Assembly: GCA_044225795.1 (NCBI GenBank)
Contig: JBGAIF010000006.1
Location: 62,001 to 126,000 of the forward strand
From: Nemorincola sp044225795
Lineage (GTDB): Bacteria > Bacteroidota > Bacteroidia > Chitinophagales > Chitinophagaceae
DNA: 64,000 nt
Direction: 5' to 3'
Shown here in pieces: positions 1 through 8,964 of this stretch. Position 1 is the stretch's first letter, and each line of letters opens with the position of its first letter. A program made the position numbers and the translations under genes. The notes under the pieces are model-generated. The model had not been told where the DNA came from. It saw only the letters and a program-made list of their open reading frames with translations, and did not search any database.

Positions 1-2256
1 AATGTCGTGCTGCCCATCACTGTCTCAAGAGAAAAATCTGTAAAAGCGATAGCGGAAGCATCACGTTCCGGAAAGTGGATCGGTGTGTTGGCGCAGAAAG
101 ACAGCAATAATGAAGATCCCGGAGAGGATGATATATACAGGGTGGGTACGCTTGCCAAAGTAGTGAAGCAGATAAAAATGCCTGATGGTAATACCACCAT
201 CTTCATTATGGGGCGTATGCGTTTCAGTATCGAAGAATATACGCAGACCGATCCTTACTTTACTGCACGTGTAAAATACCTTGAGGATGTATTTCCCCAG
301 AAAGATGCATCTTTCGATGCACTGATGTCTTCCATCAAAGAGTATTCCGAGCGCATTGCACAGCAGTCGCAGAATATGCCCAATGAGGCTTCTCTGGTGT
401 TGAGGAACATAGAACAACAGTCTTTTCTGATACATTTTGTTGCGTCAAATATCTCTGCAAAATTGCAGGAAAAGCAGGCGCTTCTCGAAGAGGACAGCGT
501 TGTTAATCGTGCGGAAAAGCTGTTGAAAATGCTTCAGGCAGAGCTGCAGCTTGTAGAACTGAAGAACGAGATCACCAACAAGACACGTGCTGATATAGAC
601 AAGCAGCAGCGCGAGTATTTCCTGCAGCAACAACTTAAGTCTATTCGGGAGGAGCTCGGCGGCGATCCGAATGAACGCGAGATAAAGGACCTCCAGAAAC
701 GTGCAGAGGAGATTCAGTGGACCGAGGCGGCTAAAGAACTTTTTAAGAAGAATATAGAGAAGCTGGAGCGTATGCATCCCAGCACCCCCGACTATTCGGT
801 GATCTACAATCACCTCGATCTTATGCTCGATCTGCCGTGGAGCAATGTCACGGAGGATAGTTACGACCTCAAGAACGCACAAAAAGTACTTGACGACGAT
901 CACTACGGTATGCACAAGATAAAAGACCGTATTCTCGAGTACCTGGCAGTTTTGAAGCTGAAAGGTGATATGAAGTCACCTATCCTCTGCTTTGTCGGCC
1001 CTCCCGGTATCGGTAAGACATCGCTGGGGCGGAGTATCGCTAATGCCATTCATCGTAAATATGTTCGTTTGAGCCTTGGCGGACTGCATGACGAAAGTGA
1101 ACTTCGGGGCCATCGTAAGACCTATATCGGCGCAATGCCGGGTAGGGTGATACAGTCTCTGCGTAAGGTGAAGTCGGCAAACCCGGTATTTATCCTTGAT
1201 GAGATAGATAAGATGGGCAAAGATTTCCGAGGAGACCCGAGTTCCGCTTTGTTGGAGATACTTGATCCCGAACAGAATAACTCATTCTACGATAATTACC
1301 TGGAGCTGGAGTTCGACCTGTCGAAGGTGTTGTTCATTGCCACCGCTAATAGCCTTAGTGACATACAGCCCGCACTTCGCGACCGTCTTGAGATCATTCA
1401 GCTATCCGGTTACTCTCCTGAGGAGAAGACCGAGATCGCCAAGCGACACCTGATACCAAAACAAAAAGAATTACACGGCCTGTCCAAGGTAGCGCTGCGC
1501 TTCCCGGATAAGGTCATCATGAAGATCATACAGGAATATACCCGCGAAAGTGGCGTGCGCGAGCTGGACAGGTTGCTGGCAGGTATCATGCGTACCATAG
1601 CCCGCCAGGTGGCCATGGAAGAAAGGGTGCCTTCCATAGTGTCTGCGGAGCAGGTAGAGCGATCGCTTGGTAAACCAAGGTTCTCTAATGACATCTATAC
1701 AAAGGGACATCCGGCAGGAGTAGTTGTGGGGCTGGCCTGGACTTCCGTTGGCGGAGATATATTGTTCATTGAAACGTCACTTTCGAAAGGGAAGGGGGTG
1801 CTGACACTCACCGGAAATCTGGGCAATGTGATGAAGGAGAGTACCAGTGCGGCATTATCCTACCTGAAAGCACATGCCGAAGAATACAACATACCGGATA
1901 GCAAGTTCGATGAAGTGAGCATACATGTGCACGTTCCCGAAGGTGCTGTTCCCAAGGATGGCCCAAGCGCGGGTATTACCATGCTTACGTCGCTTGCCTC
2001 AGCATTCACAGGAAGAAGAGTCCGTCCCTATATCGCTATGACAGGGGAGGTGACACTTCGCGGGCAAGTGCTGCCGGTAGGAGGCATTAAAGAGAAGATA
2101 CTAGCTGCAAAACGTTCGGGCATCAGGGAGATCATTATGCCGAAACAGAACGAAAAAGACGTTGAGGAGATAAATAGCGAATATATCAAAGGCCTTAGCT
2201 TTCACTTTGTGTCGGATGTGTCGGAAGTGCTGGCGCTTGCGTTGATGAAGAAATGA
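1..2256 (+). CDS. lon: Lon protease, 5' end cut by window
   Basis: ATP-dependent serine protease that degrades misfolded and regulatory proteins in the cytoplasm. The frame is open from base 1 (NVVLPITV, the end of the usual N-terminal substrate-binding motif), so roughly the first 40-60 residues lie outside the window. Visible parts, in order: the rest of the LON N-terminal domain, a long coiled-coil segment (about residues 150-260), an AAA+ ATPase with Walker A GPPGIGKTS (codons near 997-1023) and Walker B VFILDEIDKMG, and the protease domain. The catalytic dyad is intact: Ser in PKDGPSAG (codon 1966-1968) and Lys in GGIKEK (codon 2089-2091). It stands alone, with a hairpin and the ispH promoter directly behind it. 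Family identity is certain; the true start cannot be seen. Confidence 0.97.
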   Translation, partial: NVVLPITVSREKSVKAIAEASRSGKWIGVLAQKDSNNEDPGEDDIYRVGTLAKVVKQIKMPDGNTTIFIMGRMRFSIEEYTQTDPYFTARVKYLEDVFPQKDASFDALMSSIKEYSERIAQQSQNMPNEASLVLRNIEQQSFLIHFVASNISAKLQEKQALLEEDSVVNRAEKLLKMLQAELQLVELKNEITNKTRADIDKQQREYFLQQQLKSIREELGGDPNEREIKDLQKRAEEIQWTEAAKELFKKNIEKLERMHPSTPDYSVIYNHLDLMLDLPWSNVTEDSYDLKNAQKVLDDDHYGMHKIKDRILEYLAVLKLKGDMKSPILCFVGPPGIGKTSLGRSIANAIHRKYVRLSLGGLHDESELRGHRKTYIGAMPGRVIQSLRKVKSANPVFILDEIDKMGKDFRGDPSSALLEILDPEQNNSFYDNYLELEFDLSKVLFIATANSLSDIQPALRDRLEIIQLSGYSPEEKTEIAKRHLIPKQKELHGLSKVALRFPDKVIMKIIQEYTRESGVRELDRLLAGIMRTIARQVAMEERVPSIVSAEQVERSLGKPRFSNDIYTKGHPAGVVVGLAWTSVGGDILFIETSLSKGKGVLTLTGNLGNVMKESTSAALSYLKAHAEEYNIPDSKFDEVSIHVHVPEGAVPKDGPSAGITMLTSLASAFTGRRVRPYIAMTGEVTLRGQVLPVGGIKEKILAAKRSGIREIIMPKQNEKDVEEINSEYIKGLSFHFVSDVSEVLALALMKK

Positions 2257-2279
2257 TAGTATGCCCTTTACGATAAAAT

Positions 2280-2302
2280 GAGAGACGCTTCCGGCGTCTC
2301 TC
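2280..2302 (+). terminator. hairpin after lon, possible terminator
   Basis: Stem of nine base pairs (GAGAGACGC / GCGTCTCTC) with a five-base loop, 23 bases past the lon stop. No clear T-run follows on the plus strand, so it could be an mRNA-stabilising hairpin instead of an efficient intrinsic terminator. Confidence 0.4.
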
Positions 2303-2332
2303 TGCATTAACGGGTAAAAAGTATTAAAGTCG

Positions 2333-2340
2333 TATTTTTG
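2333..2340 (+). promoter_or_regulatory. -7 box of ispH promoter
   Basis: TATTTTTG matches the Bacteroidota -7 consensus TAnnTTTG. No convincing TTG stands at the -33 position. The ATG of ispH begins only nine bases after the box, so transcription would start at or next to the start codon. Confidence 0.45.
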
Positions 2341-2348
2341 CAGCATTC

Positions 2349-3581
2349 ATGAAGTCGTTCAACGTTCCGGTCCATTATCGTAGCCCACTGGTCACTGCCA
2401 TAAAGCAGAAACGCAAAGTGGCTGATAAAATGAAAAGAGATTTCGCGCCAACCATACTCTCTATTGGCTCTCTGCAAGTGATCCTTGCGCGCCATTTTGG
2501 TTTTTGTTATGGTGTAGAGAACGCGATCGAGATCGCATTCAGGGCTGTGGATGAGAATCCGGGCAAAAGAATATTCCTGCTGAGCGAGATGATCCACAAT
2601 CCCGGTGTCAATGCCGACCTGTTGGCGTTGGGTGTTCGGTTCATTATGGATACTAAGGGCAATATGCTCATTAACTGGGAGGAGATCACCGGAGATGACA
2701 TAGTTATCATACCCGCATTCGGCACTACCCTGGAGCTGGAGCAGAAGCTGAGGGATAAAGGTATAGATCCCACTCATTATGAGACCACGTGTCCCTTTGT
2801 CGAGAAAGTATGGAACCGTGCTGAGAAGATAGGAGATGACGGGTACACAATAGTGGTTCATGGTAAACCGGGACATGAAGAGACAAGGGCAACATTCTCT
2901 CATAGTAAAGCCCATACACATACAGTTGTAGTTAAGGATCTGGAAGAGGCACGCCTGTTGGGACGGTATATTACCGGGGAGCTTCCTGCCTCGCAATTCT
3001 ATGTTGATTTCATTGGGCGGTTCTCTGACGGATTTGAGGTTGTAAAAGATCTGCAACGTATCGGAGTGGTCAATCAGACCACGATGCTCGCCAGTGAAAC
3101 GCAGGGCATTGCCGATTACCTGAAGCAGGTAATTATTACCCGCTACAATACACCCGCTGATAAGGTCAGTGAGCGTTTTGCAGATACGCGCGATACCCTG
3201 TGCTATGCCACCAATGATAACCAAAGCGCTGTTCAGGGTATGCTGGAACAGCAGGCAGACCTTGCAATAGTGATAGGAGGGTACAATAGCTCCAATACAT
3301 CTCATTTGGTAGAACTCTGCGAAGAGAAGCTCCCTACCTATTTTATCAAAGACGAAGATTGTCTTGTTTCCGCTTCAGAAGTGAAGCACTTTGATCTGCA
3401 TGCTCATACCGAGAAAATTACCACAGGTTATATACCTGCGGATGGACAGCTTCGTATTATGGTCACTTCCGGTGCGTCTTGTCCCGATGCGCTTGTGGAG
3501 CGTGTTATAGAGAAGTTGGCGCTGCTTACCGGCAATCAACAATTCTTAGCAACTGTGGCAGCAGAGTGGCAGACCACCTGA
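2349..3581 (+). CDS. ispH: 4-hydroxy-3-methylbut-2-enyl diphosphate reductase
   Basis: Last enzyme of the MEP isoprenoid pathway: it reduces HMBPP to IPP and DMAPP with a [4Fe-4S] cluster, in the cytoplasm. The three cluster cysteines are visible: RHFGFCYGVENA (Cys53), YETTCPFVEKVW and TSGASCPDALVE. The protein has 410 residues, longer than the roughly 315 of E. coli IspH; the extra length lies in an N-terminal extension (MKSFNVPVHYRSPL...) and internal insertions, as is usual for the long form found in Bacteroidota and cyanobacteria. That extension supports the ATG at 2349 even though the -7 box leaves almost no leader. The stop codon abuts the stop of the convergent gene at 3582. Confidence 0.95.
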   Translation: MKSFNVPVHYRSPLVTAIKQKRKVADKMKRDFAPTILSIGSLQVILARHFGFCYGVENAIEIAFRAVDENPGKRIFLLSEMIHNPGVNADLLALGVRFIMDTKGNMLINWEEITGDDIVIIPAFGTTLELEQKLRDKGIDPTHYETTCPFVEKVWNRAEKIGDDGYTIVVHGKPGHEETRATFSHSKAHTHTVVVKDLEEARLLGRYITGELPASQFYVDFIGRFSDGFEVVKDLQRIGVVNQTTMLASETQGIADYLKQVIITRYNTPADKVSERFADTRDTLCYATNDNQSAVQGMLEQQADLAIVIGGYNSSNTSHLVELCEEKLPTYFIKDEDCLVSASEVKHFDLHAHTEKITTGYIPADGQLRIMVTSGASCPDALVERVIEKLALLTGNQQFLATVAAEWQTT

Positions 3582-4166
3582 TCAGTATTTTACCGGAAAT
3601 ACTTTATAATACCTGAATACACTCAGGACGATCTCATTAGGTGTCGCGCCTTCTTCCATTAATGAATCGGTACGAACTATTTCGTTTCTGTACTCTTTTA
3701 GTTCAGTGTATTTGTTGCCGGGGTAAGCTATGTTCATCCACTTTTCTTTTCCTAACCTATCATATCTGCCGACAATTAGTGTCACAGGGAGCGGTTTTCG
3801 TTTCCCGTCGTCATCTTTGTAGGTGTGTTCATGGTCTGTATAAACTTTGATGAGCGAGGCATACCGTACTTTATTAAAGTCAGCTACAGTATCCATATTC
3901 ATAACACTATCGCGACTGTCGTAGCAGGTAAATGACAGGGTAGTATCCCCATTCTGTTGTTCATCAGGAAAGTAGAATTCCGGCACCAGGTACAATTCGG
4001 TTATTACTACAGGTGTCTTTGTGATGCTGTTTATGTCGTGGCAGCAGGCATATGGATTCCACGCCTTCCTGTTTGGCTTAGGCTTTTTTTTGTCATCGGC
4101 GTTCAGGTGCCCGGCTGCACACATAAAAATTATGAGCGCTACAATATTTTTGATACTAGCACCCAT
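3582..4166 (-). CDS. secreted protein of unknown function, paralogue A
   Basis: I do not recognise a named family. The 194-residue product starts with a hydrophobic signal-like segment (IKNIVALIIFMCAAGHLNA) followed by a lysine-rich stretch, so it is probably exported. It shares a pattern with the protein encoded just upstream (4167-4829): a YxFP segment, NGDTTLSFTCYD against NDTILKYQCYD, DTVADFNK against DTLQDVNL, IKVYTDHEHTY against VKVFTNFLHTY, and a closing EYRNEIVRTD against EFRKEIVRQD, then RYYKV against RYYRV. Its ATG directly follows the TAA of that paralogue with no gap, so the two are likely co-translated at the end of the pyruvate carboxylase operon. They appear to be an old tandem duplication. 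Confidence 0.75.
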   Translation of the reverse strand: MGASIKNIVALIIFMCAAGHLNADDKKKPKPNRKAWNPYACCHDINSITKTPVVITELYLVPEFYFPDEQQNGDTTLSFTCYDSRDSVMNMDTVADFNKVRYASLIKVYTDHEHTYKDDDGKRKPLPVTLIVGRYDRLGKEKWMNIAYPGNKYTELKEYRNEIVRTDSLMEEGATPNEIVLSVFRYYKVFPVKY

Positions 4167-4829
4167 TTATTTCTCATCTTTCTTTTCTATGTCTTTCTCC
4201 TTTTCCTGTTCTATCTCACCTTCCTTCTTTTGTTCTTCTACCCGGTAATAACGCCTTATGGTTGTTTGCCTGCCACCTGATCGGGGATTAATGACGGTGG
4301 TGGTGTCCTGTCGCACTATTTCCTTCCTGAATTCCCTTATTTCCGACGAATAGTTGTTCAGGCAATCAAATGCCTTCCACATACCATCATCTGTCTTATC
4401 GTAGCGGTAAATGATCTTTGTAGCGGCAGAGGCTCTTGGTTTACCTTCTGCGTCGATATAGGTGTGCAGGAAATTGGTGAATACTTTTACAAACTGGATA
4501 TGTTGTATCAGGTTCACATCCTGCAAGGTATCTACATTGATGTAGCTGTTCTCGGCATCGTAGCATTGGTATTTCAGAATGGTATCATTCTTATTTACCG
4601 GCCAGTAGGAATAGAACTGGGGGAAAAGAAAATATCGCGTACTTGTCGTTGTGTCTGCCGGATCAAGCCCCAGAGAGTCAGATACGGAGTCATTCTCCGC
4701 AATGATCTCCACATTCGTTGTGCTTTTGGCGGCAGCAGGTGTTATTTTCTTCTTCACGCCCTGTCCCATCGCTCCCGCACAGGCCACCAGTAAACCGATA
4801 AACAATATTGACCTTTTCATTGTGCTCAT
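4167..4829 (-). CDS. secreted protein of unknown function, paralogue B
   Basis: Product of 220 residues, paralogous to the downstream neighbour. Two starts are possible: the ATG at 4829, which overlaps the pyc stop as ATGA, or the ATG at 4820, which gives a standard signal peptide (MKRSILFIGLLVACAGAMGQ). After a low-complexity linker the shared core runs from about residue 65 to 200. The C-terminus is a charged tail rich in E and K (EQKKEGEIEQEKEKDIEKK) absent from paralogue A. The ATGA overlap implies translational coupling to pyc. No catalytic motif is evident; a role in the periplasm or outer membrane is only inferred from the signal sequence. Confidence 0.75.
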   Translation of the reverse strand: MSTMKRSILFIGLLVACAGAMGQGVKKKITPAAAKSTTNVEIIAENDSVSDSLGLDPADTTTSTRYFLFPQFYSYWPVNKNDTILKYQCYDAENSYINVDTLQDVNLIQHIQFVKVFTNFLHTYIDAEGKPRASAATKIIYRYDKTDDGMWKAFDCLNNYSSEIREFRKEIVRQDTTTVINPRSGGRQTTIRRYYRVEEQKKEGEIEQEKEKDIEKKDEK

Positions 4830-7800
4830 TTTAGTTCCACGATCAGGTCATTGGTATTTACCAGTGTCCCGCCTTCAAGTGTTATGGTGTCAACCGTCGC
4901 ATCAAATGGTGCGGTGATAATGGTCTCCATTTTCATAGCTTCAATAATAAACAATTGCTGGTTCTTTTTAACAGGTTCACCTTTCTTTACCAATACTTTA
5001 GACAACATTCCCTGCAATGGTGCCCCTATCTGCTTGTCATTACCCTTGTCCACTTTTTTGTTCTCCTTCTTATCTACTTTTATTGACTGGTCTCTTACCT
5101 CTACATTCCTGGTCTGTCCATTCAGTTTGAAGAACACGGTCCTGTTTCCCTTATCATCTACAGGGCCTATACTCAGTAGCCTTATCAGCAAGGTCTTTCC
5201 CTTGGCTATTTCTATGGTAGTATCTTCTCCTACCTTCATGCCGTAAAAGAAGAGTGGGGTAGGAACTTCAGATACATCTCCGAATTCCCTGTAGAATTTC
5301 AAGTAGTCTTCAAATACCTTCGGATAGAATTTGTAAGACAGGAAATCAGTGATCTTAAGGTCGCTTCCATATTTGGCCTTAAATGCATCTGTTTCCGCGT
5401 CAAAGTTTATAGCGGGAAGATGTTTGTTAGGCCTGTCTGTGAAAGGTTGTTTATCCTTGAGGATGATGCGTTGCAGTTGCCCGGGAAACCCGCCTTCGGG
5501 TTGCCCTATCTCTCCCATAAAGAACTGCTGCACCGATTCGGGGAAGGAGATGTTGTGTCCTTTCTCAAAAACATCTTCTTTGCTAAGCCCGTTCGCCACC
5601 ATGAATTGGGCCATATCTCCCACTACTTTCGAGCTTGGCGTAACTTTTACTATATCACCGAACATCTCATTCACTGTCGCATACATCTCCTTTATCTGTT
5701 CAAACTTATCGCCAAGGCCCAGGGCTATTGCCTGTGGCTTCAGGTTACTGTATTGGCCGCCGGGTATCTCATGCTGAAACACTTCGGCCGCGCTTGCTTT
5801 TAGTCCTGATTCGAAAGGGTAGTAGTATTCGCGTACGGCCTCCCAGTAATTGCTGAACTGGTTCAGTGTTCTGATGTCGTAAGGTTGTTCACGTTCATGG
5901 AATCGCATCATTTCCACAATAGCGTTAAAGTTTGGCTGTGAGGTAAGCCCGGAAAGGGATCCTATAGCGCAATCCACCACATTTACACCAGCATCAATGG
6001 CCATCAGGTAGGATGCAGGTTGCAGCGAAGATGTGTCATGGGTATGCAAATGGATCGGTATTTTCACTGTATCCCTCAGCCCTTCTACAAGTACCCTGGC
6101 TGCATACGGTTTCAGCAGGCCGCTCATGTCTTTGATGGCCAGTATGTGCGCGCCGGCATTTTCGAGGTCTTTTGCCAGCCTCAGGTAATAGTCAAGGCTG
6201 TATTTTGTTCGTTTGGGATCAAGTATATCCCCCGTATAACACAAAGAACCTTCAGCAAGGCCCCCGGTGCGTTTACGCACCATATCTATACACGGGGCCA
6301 CATTCTGCATCCAGTTCAGAGAATCAAAAATTCGGAAAACATCTACGCCTGTCTCCCAAGATTTCTCAACAAATTTTTCAATCAGGTTGTCGGGATAAGC
6401 GGCATATCCAACTCCGTTACAACCGCGTATCAGCATTTGCAGCAGTATGTTGGGTACTGCTGCCCGTATAGCTTTCAGTCGGCTCCATGGGTCTTCGTTC
6501 AGGAAGCGCATGCAAACATCAAATGTTGCGCCGCCCCATACTTCCATACTGAATGTCTGAGGGAAGGCAACAGCGAAACTCCTGGCCACTTTCAGCATGT
6601 CCCTGGTACGCATGCGCGTTGCCAGCAAACTCTGGTGCGCATCACGCATGGTGGTGTCGGTATAGTGTATTTTCTTTTCATTCCTGAGCCATTCGCTGAA
6701 TTTATCGGGGCCCAATTGGGTAAGCAGGTCTTTTGTTCCCGGCACGCAGGCTGCATGAATATCTACCTGTGGTAGTACCGGTTTCTCAAATACTTTATTG
6801 GGGTCCTTGACCTTTACATCCGGATTGCCATTCAGCGTTGTGTTAGCCAGGTAGTTCAGCATTTTCGTGCCCCTGTCCTGTCTTAACGTATAGGTAAATA
6901 GTTCCGGATGCTCCTGTATGAAATTTACAGTAGCATTACCGGATATGAAGTCGTCATTGGTAATAAGGTTCTCCAGGAACTGTATGTTGTTCTTTACGCC
7001 GCGGATACGGAATTCCCTCAGGGCCCGGTGCATCTTCGACGCTGCATCGTTGAGCGTGTTTCCCGACGTGCTCACTTTTACCAGCATGGAGTCAAAGAAC
7101 GGGCTGATCTTCATGCCCGGGTAAGTACTGCCTTCATCAAGCCTTACTCCGAATCCCGTGGCATTGCGGTAAGTGACCAGGGTGCCGTAATCGGGCTTGA
7201 AGTCGTTCAGTGGGTCTTCGGTAGTGATCCGGCATTGTATCGCGAATCCTGACCTCGGGATATTATTTTGGTCACCAAGTCCTATCTCGGTGTCCGACAG
7301 TTTATACCCTGATGCAATGAAAAGCTGTGTCTTGATGAGGTCCACCCCTGTGATCATTTCGGTTACGGTATGTTCCACCTGTATCCTCGGGTTCACTTCT
7401 ATAAAGTAGATATTTTCGGCAGCATCCACCAGGAATTCTACTGTCCCCAGGTTGTTGTAGCGCACTGCTGCCGCTATCTGTACAGCGTAGCCATACAGTT
7501 TATCAAGAGTTTCCTGTTTTAGCGAGGCAGACGGGGCCATTTCAACAACCTTCTGAAACCTCCGCTGAACTGAGCAATCACGTTCATAGAGGTGCACAAT
7601 GTTATGATGCTGGTCAGCCGCTATCTGTATCTCTATGTGTTTAGGCCGTTCCACGAATTTCTCCAGGAACACCGTATCGTCTCCAAAAGCATTTTTTGCT
7701 TCGCTTCTTGCCTCAGCATATGCTTTTTTCAGTTCCTCATCGCTACGCACCACCCGCATGCCCCGGCCCCCGCCCCCGGCAGCAGCCTTCAGCATTAATG

Positions 7801-8266
7801 GGTAGCCTATTCTTTTTGCTTCATCCTGGGCAACAGATATATCCGTCAGGTCTGCCTTATTACTCTCAATAAGAGGTATTCCGGCTTTCCGGGCAACCTC
7901 TTTAGCGGTCACCTTGTCGCCGAGTGCGGCCATGGCCTCGGGGCTTGGGCCCACAAAGATGATGCCGTTCTCAGCACACTTTCTCGCAAATGTGGCGTTT
8001 TCAGACAGGAATCCATAGCCTGGATGAATCGCATTGGCGCCGCAATCCAATGCTATCCTGATGATCTCGTCTATGTTCAGGTACGGCTTCAGTGGGTCGG
8101 TATCTGCGCCAACCTGGTAGGCCTCATCTGCTTTATACCTGTGCAGGGAATAGCGATCCTCGTATGTGTAGATCGCAACCGTAGGTATGTGCAGCTCGGT
8201 CGCAGCGCGCGATATACGGATGGATATCTCCCCCCTGTTTGCGATCAATAATTTCTTTATGTTCAT
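4826..8266 (-). CDS. pyc: pyruvate carboxylase, single chain
   Basis: Biotin enzyme that carboxylates pyruvate to oxaloacetate, refilling the TCA cycle. The order is the full single-chain layout. Biotin carboxylase: KLLIANRGEI at the N-terminus, ATP-grasp segment with GGGGRGMRVV, EVNPRIQVEHTVTE. Carboxyltransferase: TDTTMRDAHQSLLATR, followed by DVFRIFDSLNW, and HLHTHDTS with metal-binding histidines. Biotin carrier domain at the C-terminus: EAMKMETIITAP, with the biotinylated lysine in AMKM. I place the start at the ATG at 8266 (MNIKKLLIANRGEI); an ATG 33 bases further up adds residues not expected for the family and would overlap the -7 box. It is first in an operon with the two paralogous secreted proteins. 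Confidence 0.96.
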   Translation of the reverse strand: MNIKKLLIANRGEISIRISRAATELHIPTVAIYTYEDRYSLHRYKADEAYQVGADTDPLKPYLNIDEIIRIALDCGANAIHPGYGFLSENATFARKCAENGIIFVGPSPEAMAALGDKVTAKEVARKAGIPLIESNKADLTDISVAQDEAKRIGYPLMLKAAAGGGGRGMRVVRSDEELKKAYAEARSEAKNAFGDDTVFLEKFVERPKHIEIQIAADQHHNIVHLYERDCSVQRRFQKVVEMAPSASLKQETLDKLYGYAVQIAAAVRYNNLGTVEFLVDAAENIYFIEVNPRIQVEHTVTEMITGVDLIKTQLFIASGYKLSDTEIGLGDQNNIPRSGFAIQCRITTEDPLNDFKPDYGTLVTYRNATGFGVRLDEGSTYPGMKISPFFDSMLVKVSTSGNTLNDAASKMHRALREFRIRGVKNNIQFLENLITNDDFISGNATVNFIQEHPELFTYTLRQDRGTKMLNYLANTTLNGNPDVKVKDPNKVFEKPVLPQVDIHAACVPGTKDLLTQLGPDKFSEWLRNEKKIHYTDTTMRDAHQSLLATRMRTRDMLKVARSFAVAFPQTFSMEVWGGATFDVCMRFLNEDPWSRLKAIRAAVPNILLQMLIRGCNGVGYAAYPDNLIEKFVEKSWETGVDVFRIFDSLNWMQNVAPCIDMVRKRTGGLAEGSLCYTGDILDPKRTKYSLDYYLRLAKDLENAGAHILAIKDMSGLLKPYAARVLVEGLRDTVKIPIHLHTHDTSSLQPASYLMAIDAGVNVVDCAIGSLSGLTSQPNFNAIVEMMRFHEREQPYDIRTLNQFSNYWEAVREYYYPFESGLKASAAEVFQHEIPGGQYSNLKPQAIALGLGDKFEQIKEMYATVNEMFGDIVKVTPSSKVVGDMAQFMVANGLSKEDVFEKGHNISFPESVQQFFMGEIGQPEGGFPGQLQRIILKDKQPFTDRPNKHLPAINFDAETDAFKAKYGSDLKITDFLSYKFYPKVFEDYLKFYREFGDVSEVPTPLFFYGMKVGEDTTIEIAKGKTLLIRLLSIGPVDDKGNRTVFFKLNGQTRNVEVRDQSIKVDKKENKKVDKGNDKQIGAPLQGMLSKVLVKKGEPVKKNQQLFIIEAMKMETIITAPFDATVDTITLEGGTLVNTNDLIVELK

Positions 8267-8296
8267 ACCGGTATTGGCAGTGGTGTAATAATGAAA

Positions 8297-8304
8297 CAAA
8301 TATA
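8297..8304 (-). promoter_or_regulatory. -7 box of pyc promoter
   Basis: On the minus strand the bases read TATATTTG, an exact TAnnTTTG match, 30 bases before the pyc ATG at 8266 and inside the 42-base gap to the previous gene. I saw no clear TTG at -33. Confidence 0.45.
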
Positions 8305-8308
8305 CTCC

Positions 8309-8863
8309 CTAATCGTACTTGTATAACTTATGTTTCTCTATAAGCCCTATCAGCAGTTCAGGGTACTTAGGATTGGTGGCATATCCTGCTTTCTTCAATC
8401 CGTAAGCCCATCCTTTATAATCATTTTGCCTTAGTTTAAAAAGAGTTGCATAACGCGGTCTCGACAAAAATTCGGAATGGTCCCGGTAAGAGGCATCTGC
8501 ATCGGGGTATTTTCTGAAGCATTCATCTTTTTTGTCGTCATCCTTGTAATAGCTCTTGCCATGCCACTCACTGGTACACTTTATGCCAAAGTGGTTATTG
8601 GCATATCGGGCCAGGTCGCTGTTGCCGTTACTCGATTCCAGTATTCCCTGCGCCAGTATGATGCTGGCAGGTATGCCATACTTACGCATCTGCCGCACCG
8701 CCGTACTTCTATATTGAGATATGTATTCGTCGGTCGTATTCTTATGAAAGGAGTTCGCATACCGCGATCTTTCCTTTGCCTGTTTTCTCAGTAATCTCTT
8801 ATGAGAGTGGCAGGAGGAGAGCGATATTAATAGGAATAGCAGCAGGACATAGATCTTGCGCAT
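8309..8863 (-). CDS. lipoprotein glucosaminidase (peptidoglycan hydrolase)
   Basis: Predicted N-acetylglucosaminidase of the FlgJ/glucosaminidase family, which cuts the glycan strands of peptidoglycan. The signal sequence ends in a lipobox (LISLSSC, Cys19), so the protein is anchored in a membrane. The catalytic domain follows: YRSTAVRQMRKYGIPASIILAQ, then GILESSNGNSDLARYANNHFGIKC, with the predicted catalytic Glu in ILESSNG. RKYPDADASYRDHSEFL and YAT.LKKAGYATNPKYPELL are typical of the family. Length (184) is short: only the catalytic domain, no LysM or SH3 repeats. A -7 box (TATCTTTG on the minus strand, 8881-8888) lies 17 bases before the ATG. Confidence 0.9.
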   Translation of the reverse strand: MRKIYVLLLFLLISLSSCHSHKRLLRKQAKERSRYANSFHKNTTDEYISQYRSTAVRQMRKYGIPASIILAQGILESSNGNSDLARYANNHFGIKCTSEWHGKSYYKDDDKKDECFRKYPDADASYRDHSEFLSRPRYATLFKLRQNDYKGWAYGLKKAGYATNPKYPELLIGLIEKHKLYKYD

Positions 8864-8909
8864 GGGGTAGTAAGTTCTTACAAAGATAGGTCATTGGAGT
8901 AAAGTAAGA

Positions 8910-8948
8910 AAGAAAAAGAGCCCCGGTACTACCGGGGCTCTTTTTCTT
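8910..8948 (-). terminator. strong intrinsic terminator of the DUF5723 gene
   Basis: Perfect 19-bp stem (8910-8928 with 8930-8948), with GC core GAGCCCCGGTA / TACCGGGGCTC and A/T-rich outer arms (AAGAAAAA / TTTTTCTT), so a U-run is formed on either strand. It lies 16 bases beyond the stop of the gene at 8965-10389 and could also insulate the glucosaminidase promoter. Confidence 0.9.
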
Positions 8949-8964
8949 AATAGAGGTTGTCAGC

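Noticed and set aside
2307..3305. Long open frame (332 codons) on the minus strand opposite ispH
   Set aside because: It is fully contained in a certain gene on the other strand, has no recognisable domain and shows the composition of a shadow frame.
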